A stretch of 64,000 nucleotides of DNA from Pseudoruegeria sp. HB172150 (GTDB lineage Bacteria > Pseudomonadota > Alphaproteobacteria > Rhodobacterales > Rhodobacteraceae). How positions within the stretch are numbered: the stretch's first letter is position 1; the number at the start of each line of letters is the position of its first letter. The stretch covers positions 62,001 through 126,000 of the forward strand of contig NZ_JAATNG010000006.1 in the NCBI RefSeq assembly GCF_013184805.1, in the 5' to 3' direction. The position numbers were made by a program, and so were the translations under genes. The notes below the pieces were generated by a model that worked only from the letters and a program-made list of their open reading frames with translations, was not told the origin of the DNA and searched no databases. This document shows positions 60,540 through 64,000 of this stretch, piece by piece.

Positions 60540-61177
60540 TCCCTCTGAAGGCGGATATGGGTCGCGAGGTCGGTCACCGTGGTCTCCTTGATCGTGTAGC
60601 CGAGGCCGGGCAGGTCGAGCCCGGTCCACACCGCTTCTCCACGGCCCAGAAGAACCGGCGAAATGGCGAAATGCGCCTCGTCGACAAGACCGGCAGACAG
60701 GTAGGCGCGCAGCGTCTTCGTGCCGCCGCCAAGGCGGATGTCCTTGCCCTTTGCCGACTCCCGGGCCCTGTCCAGCGCATCGCGGATGCCGTCGGTGACG
60801 AAGTGGAAAGTCGTCCCGCCGTGTTCGAGCGCCGGGCGCGGGTGGTGGGTCAGCACGTAGACATCGCAGTGATAGGGCGGCTCGTCGCCCCACCAGCCTT
60901 TCCAGTCGGGATCGAACCAGTCGCCGCGTTCATGGGTGAACATGTTCCGGCCCATGATCCACGCGCCGATACTCTCGAACCCGCGTTTGGCGATGCGGTC
61001 GTCCTCGCCGGTGGAGCCGCCCTCGTGCCCGAACATCTTGCGGAAGGTGCGGGTGGCAAAGGCCCAGCCGTGCAGGGACATCCCGTTCCGGCCCATCGGG
61101 TTGTCCCGGCTTTGCTCAGGTCCGGCGCCGTAGCCGTCGAGCGAGACGGCGAAGCTTTCAATGCGTAGGCGGGTCAT
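60536..61177 (-). CDS. Dihydrofolate-reductase-like (RibD C-terminal) protein
   Basis: 213 residues. VSLDGYGAGPEQSRDNPMGR, ESIGAWIMGRNMFTHERGDW, DVYVLTHHPRPALEHGGTTF and KDIRLGGGTKTLRAYLSAGL match the RibD_C/DHFR-like family (FDGxxA- and GGG-type motifs); the end GLGYTIKETTVTDLATHIRL is typical. Possible NADPH-dependent reductase; not true folate reductase by sequence. First gene of the ArsR operon. Confidence 0.85.
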   Translation of the reverse strand: MTRLRIESFAVSLDGYGAGPEQSRDNPMGRNGMSLHGWAFATRTFRKMFGHEGGSTGEDDRIAKRGFESIGAWIMGRNMFTHERGDWFDPDWKGWWGDEPPYHCDVYVLTHHPRPALEHGGTTFHFVTDGIRDALDRARESAKGKDIRLGGGTKTLRAYLSAGLVDEAHFAISPVLLGRGEAVWTGLDLPGLGYTIKETTVTDLATHIRLQRE

Positions 61178-61191
61178 GGCAGCGATCCCTT

Positions 61192-61215
61192 TTACTTAGG
61201 TTGATCCCTAAGTAA
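61192..61215. promoter_or_regulatory. ArsR-type operator 1
   Basis: TTACTTAGG-TTGATC-CCTAAGTAA, 9-bp perfect arms, immediately upstream of the RibD-like gene start at 61177. A second, shorter copy of the same motif lies 49 bp away. Confidence 0.7.
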
Positions 61216-61244
61216 TTGGCGGGACTCGATTCGGCAAGAGATAT

Positions 61245-61260
61245 TTAGGTGATCGCCTAA
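61245..61260. promoter_or_regulatory. ArsR-type operator 2
   Basis: TTAGG-TGATCG-CCTAA, same N6 spacing as operator 1, 49 bp away centre to centre, between the ArsR operon and malate synthase. It could affect either promoter. Confidence 0.6.
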
Positions 61261-61395
61261 CTATCGGCGGAATCCCTCCCGGAGCGCGAAAACTGCTGTC
61301 GCGCCCGGATCGGTTGCCAGCGCCATCGCATCTGCCCTATGCAGGGCAAGGCCGTTTCGAACGGCATTGGGTCCGAACGGAAAAGGGGAGATTGC

Positions 61396-63543
61396 ATGGC
61401 GCGTGTGACGAGGGCGAACCTGGATATCGACAGGACGCTGGCGGGGTTCATCGAGGATATCGCCACCGACGGGCTCGATATTCATCCGGTGCAGTTCTGG
61501 CAGGATCTGGCGCAGCTGATCGAGGATCTGGGACCGAAGAACGCCGCCCTTCTCGAAAAACGCGCGTCGATGCAGTCGCAGCTGGATGCCTGGTTCGGCG
61601 ACCGGAAGGGCGCGCCGCAGGACCCGGCAGAGCACGAAGCCTTCCTGCGCGAGATCGGGTACCTCGTGCCCGAGGGCGAGGCGTTTTCCATCGAAACCAC
61701 GAATATCGACCCCGAGATCGCGACCATCCCCGGTCCGCAGCTGGTGGTGCCGATCACCAACGCCCGCTACGCGCTGAACGCCGCGAACGCGCGCTGGGGC
61801 TCGCTCTATGATGCGCTCTACGGCACCGACGCGCTCGGATCGCCACCTCCGGGCGGCGGCTACGACCCCGCACGCGGCGAGCAGGTGATCGCCTGGGCCA
61901 AGGCACATCTCGACGCCGTGGCGCCGCTGGCAGGCGGGTCCTGGGCCAGCGTGACCGCGCTGAGGGTCGAAGGTGACAAGCTGCTGGTCGAGAACGACAA
62001 GGGCGAGACCGGCCTTGCCGATCCGGTGCAGTTCGCCGGCCATGCGGTTGACCCGCTTCGGGTCCTGCTGCGAGTCAACGGGCTGCATATCGAGATCGTC
62101 GTCGACCCCTCCACGCCGGTCGGCGGGCAGGACCCTGCGGGGATATCCGACATCCACCTCGAATCCGCCGTCTCCGCCATCATGGACTGCGAGGATTCCG
62201 TCGCCTGCGTCGATGGCGAGGACAAGGCGCTGGCCTATTACAACTGGCTTGGCCTGATGCGCGGCGATCTGACCGAGGAGGTGTCGAAAGGTGGCAAGAC
62301 CTTCACCCGCGCCCTGAATCCCGACCGCCATTACGTGACGCCGGAAGGCGGCGCGCTGACCCTGAAGGGCCGGGCGCTGATGCTGGTGCGGAATGTCGGC
62401 CACCTGATGACCAACCCGGCGATCCTCGATCCGAACGGCAAGGAAGTGCCCGAGGGCATCATGGACGCCGCGATCACCACGCTGATCGCGATGCACGACC
62501 TCAACAAGACCAATGGCGAGCGGAACTCGGTGGCCGGGTCCATCTACGTCGTGAAGCCCAAGATGCACGGACCGGAAGAGGTCGCCTTCGCCGACGAGAT
62601 ATTCTCGCGGGTCGAAGAGATGCTGGGCCTGCCGCAATACACGGTGAAGCTGGGGATCATGGACGAGGAACGGCGCACCTCCGTGAACCTCAAGGAATGC
62701 ATCCGGGCGGCGAAGCACCGGGTGGCCTTCATAAACACCGGCTTCCTCGACCGTACCGGCGACGAGATCCACACCGCGATGGAATACGGCCCGATGATCC
62801 GCAAGGGCGAGATGAAGAACGCGCCCTGGATCCTGTCCTACGAGGATCGCAACGTCGATATCGGGCTTGCCTGCGGACTGCAGGGCAAGGCGCAGATCGG
62901 CAAGGGGATGTGGGCGATGCCTGACCTGATGGCTGACATGCTGAAAACCAAGATCGGACACCCCAAATCCGGCGCGAACTGCGCCTGGGTGCCGTCGCCC
63001 ACCGCCGCGACGCTCCACGCCACCCATTACCACCACGTCGACGTCTTCGCGCGTCAGGACGAGATCGCCGCCGGCGGCCCGCACGGGACGCTTTCTGACC
63101 TGCTGACAGTGCCGGTGCAGCGGGGCGAGAACCTGTCCGACGCCGACATCGCCGCCGAGATCGAGAACAACGCGCAGGGCATCCTCGGATACGTGGTGCG
63201 CTGGGTCGATCAGGGCGTCGGCTGCTCAAAGGTGCCGGATATCAACGATGTCGGCCTGATGGAGGACCGCGCGACCTGCCGGATCTCCAGCCAGGCGCTG
63301 GCCAACTGGCTGCATCACGGCGTGGTGACGCGCGCGCAGGTGATGGAGGCGCTGAAGAAAATGGCCAAGGTCGTCGACCGCCAGAACGAGGGCGACCCCG
63401 CCTACCGGCCGATGGCGCCGGGCTATGACGGCGTCGCGTTCCAGGCGGCCTGCGACCTTGTGTTCAAGGGCACGGACCAGCCCTCGGGCTATACCGAGCC
63501 GGTACTGCACGCGCGGCGGCTGCAGCTGAAGGCGCAGGGGTAA
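61396..63543 (+). CDS. glcB: Malate synthase G
   Basis: 715 residues, full-length monomeric malate synthase (glyoxylate + acetyl-CoA to malate). Signatures: [40 protein letters not shown] (catalytic Asp region), [13 protein letters not shown]-like [39 protein letters not shown] and [20 protein letters not shown]. The C-terminal plug ([20 protein letters not shown]) includes the catalytic Asp area. ATG 61396 has GGGGAG upstream. A GlcG/HbpS-like gene follows, a familiar pair with glyoxylate metabolism. Confidence 0.96.
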   Translation: MARVTRANLDIDRTLAGFIEDIATDGLDIHPVQFWQDLAQLIEDLGPKNAALLEKRASMQSQLDAWFGDRKGAPQDPAEHEAFLREIGYLVPEGEAFSIETTNIDPEIATIPGPQLVVPITNARYALNAANARWGSLYDALYGTDALGSPPPGGGYDPARGEQVIAWAKAHLDAVAPLAGGSWASVTALRVEGDKLLVENDKGETGLADPVQFAGHAVDPLRVLLRVNGLHIEIVVDPSTPVGGQDPAGISDIHLESAVSAIMDCEDSVACVDGEDKALAYYNWLGLMRGDLTEEVSKGGKTFTRALNPDRHYVTPEGGALTLKGRALMLVRNVGHLMTNPAILDPNGKEVPEGIMDAAITTLIAMHDLNKTNGERNSVAGSIYVVKPKMHGPEEVAFADEIFSRVEEMLGLPQYTVKLGIMDEERRTSVNLKECIRAAKHRVAFINTGFLDRTGDEIHTAMEYGPMIRKGEMKNAPWILSYEDRNVDIGLACGLQGKAQIGKGMWAMPDLMADMLKTKIGHPKSGANCAWVPSPTAATLHATHYHHVDVFARQDEIAAGGPHGTLSDLLTVPVQRGENLSDADIAAEIENNAQGILGYVVRWVDQGVGCSKVPDINDVGLMEDRATCRISSQALANWLHHGVVTRAQVMEALKKMAKVVDRQNEGDPAYRPMAPGYDGVAFQAACDLVFKGTDQPSGYTEPVLHARRLQLKAQG

Positions 63544-63566
63544 GGGGTTTCTCCGGCGGAGAGGCC

Positions 63567-63620
63567 GGGGGGACGCTGTCCCCCCAGACCCCCCTGGGAT
63601 ATTTTCAACCAGAAGAAGCA
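63567..63620 (-). repeat. Interspersed hairpin element, copy 2 (inverted)
   Basis: Stem GGGGGGAC-GCT-GTCCCCCC at 63567-63585 followed by a region whose reverse complement is TGCTTCTTCTGGTTGAAAAT plus ATCCCAGGGGGGT. It is the reverse orientation of the element at 11928-11980, with small differences. It lies between glcB and the GlcG-like gene and could end the glcB transcript. Confidence 0.75.
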
Positions 63621-63662
63621 GGGGATCCGGAAAGGTCTCCGCAGGGACAGGAAAGGACGACG

Positions 63663-64000
63663 ATGGCAGACGTGACCCTGCGCAAGGCGCGCACGATCAT
63701 TCGCAAGACATTGGACAAGGGCCGCGAAATGGAGCTGAAGCCGCTCTCGGTCGTGGTGCTGGACGCTGGCGGCCACGTGCTTGCCTTCGAGCGCGAGGAC
63801 GGCGCGGCGCCCGGGCGCTTTGCGATCGCCCACGGCAAGGCCTATGGCGCGGTGATGCTGGGCATGGCCGGCAAGGCGCAAATGGCGCGGGCCGAAAGCC
63901 AGGCCTATTTCATGGCGGCGGTGAACGGCGTCTACGGCGGCGCGGTGGTGCCGGTGCCGGGCGGCATCCTGCTGCGCGACAAGCGCGGCGCGGTCGTCGG
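63663..64000 (+). CDS. GlcG/HbpS-family heme-binding-like protein, 3' end outside window
   Basis: Start of a GlcG/HbpS protein (PF03928-like): LSVVVLDAGGHVLAFEREDG, RFAIAHGKAYGAVMLGM and GGAVVPVPGGILLRDKRGAV are typical. GlcG-type proteins are small (~140-150 residues), so about 30 residues are missing at the window edge. It follows malate synthase G, as glcG does near glcB in glycolate loci; heme or degradation-product binding is inferred from family members. AGGAAAGGACG precedes ATG 63663. Confidence 0.85.
   Translation, partial: MADVTLRKARTIIRKTLDKGREMELKPLSVVVLDAGGHVLAFEREDGAAPGRFAIAHGKAYGAVMLGMAGKAQMARAESQAYFMAAVNGVYGGAVVPVPGGILLRDKRGAVV

Noticed and set aside
61261-63084. Long minus-strand open frame
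   Set aside because: Antisense to malate synthase G.

Overview
The window looks like a chromosomal segment of a GC-rich alphaproteobacterium of the family Rhodobacteraceae (Roseobacter group). Pointers are the CobS and CobT aerobic cobaltochelatase subunits, CoxD/CoxE/XdhC-type molybdoenzyme maturation genes, paired half-size YeeE/YedE transporters behind an FNR-like box and an ATTC-N8-GAAT (SqrR-type) operator, roseobacter-type sulfotransferase-like and glycosyltransferase genes, and two copies of an intergenic hairpin element of a kind I recall from rhodobacteral genomes. I see no rRNA, tRNA, insertion sequence, prophage or CRISPR array.

Layout. 0-10 kb: the end of a siderophore-interacting protein, then a surface-glycan/sulfation-flavoured set (membrane sulfotransferase, arylsulfotransferase-like protein, a hydrolase-fold protein with an altered nucleophile elbow, two related glycosyltransferases, a degenerate sulfotransferase-like protein). 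10-19 kb: an AbrB-family membrane protein, CoxD-like AAA+ ATPase and CoxE-like VWA protein, an acidic OmpA-type protein, the two YeeE/YedE sulfur transporters, an XdhC-family protein and a molybdopterin-binding protein. 19-32 kb: a CPT-type kinase, an LDH-type FAD oxidase, a ClC channel, aminopeptidase P, CobT and CobS, a divergent HxlR regulator/FMN reductase pair, a J-domain protein and BolA. 32-41 kb: GatB, a TetR/lipoprotein operon facing arsH across two palindromic operators, a sulfotransferase with a coiled-coil tail, an exported AhpD-like protein, a maleylacetoacetate isomerase-like GST, SRPBCC and D-lyxose isomerase genes.

41-51 kb is the most unusual part: a LuxR-type regulator with a degenerate receiver faces a large Asp/Glu/Gly/Gln-rich low-complexity protein, a 695-residue partner with repeated beta-like units, and a type I secretion ATPase (with a long disordered N-terminus) plus its HlyD-type adaptor. 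I read this as a dedicated secretion system for an acidic, possibly matrix-forming protein pair.

51-64 kb: a macro-like/KAP P-loop NTPase whose first ~190 codons are strikingly AT-rich (possible defence gene of mixed origin), a lytic transglycosylase-like lipoprotein, an SDR, aminopeptidase N, an ArsR-controlled SRPBCC/hydrolase/RibD-like operon behind two matching inverted repeats, malate synthase G and the start of a GlcG/HbpS-like gene.

All functions are read from sequence motifs and family memory; no database search was run. Start codons were chosen from Shine-Dalgarno spacing and usual family N-termini.
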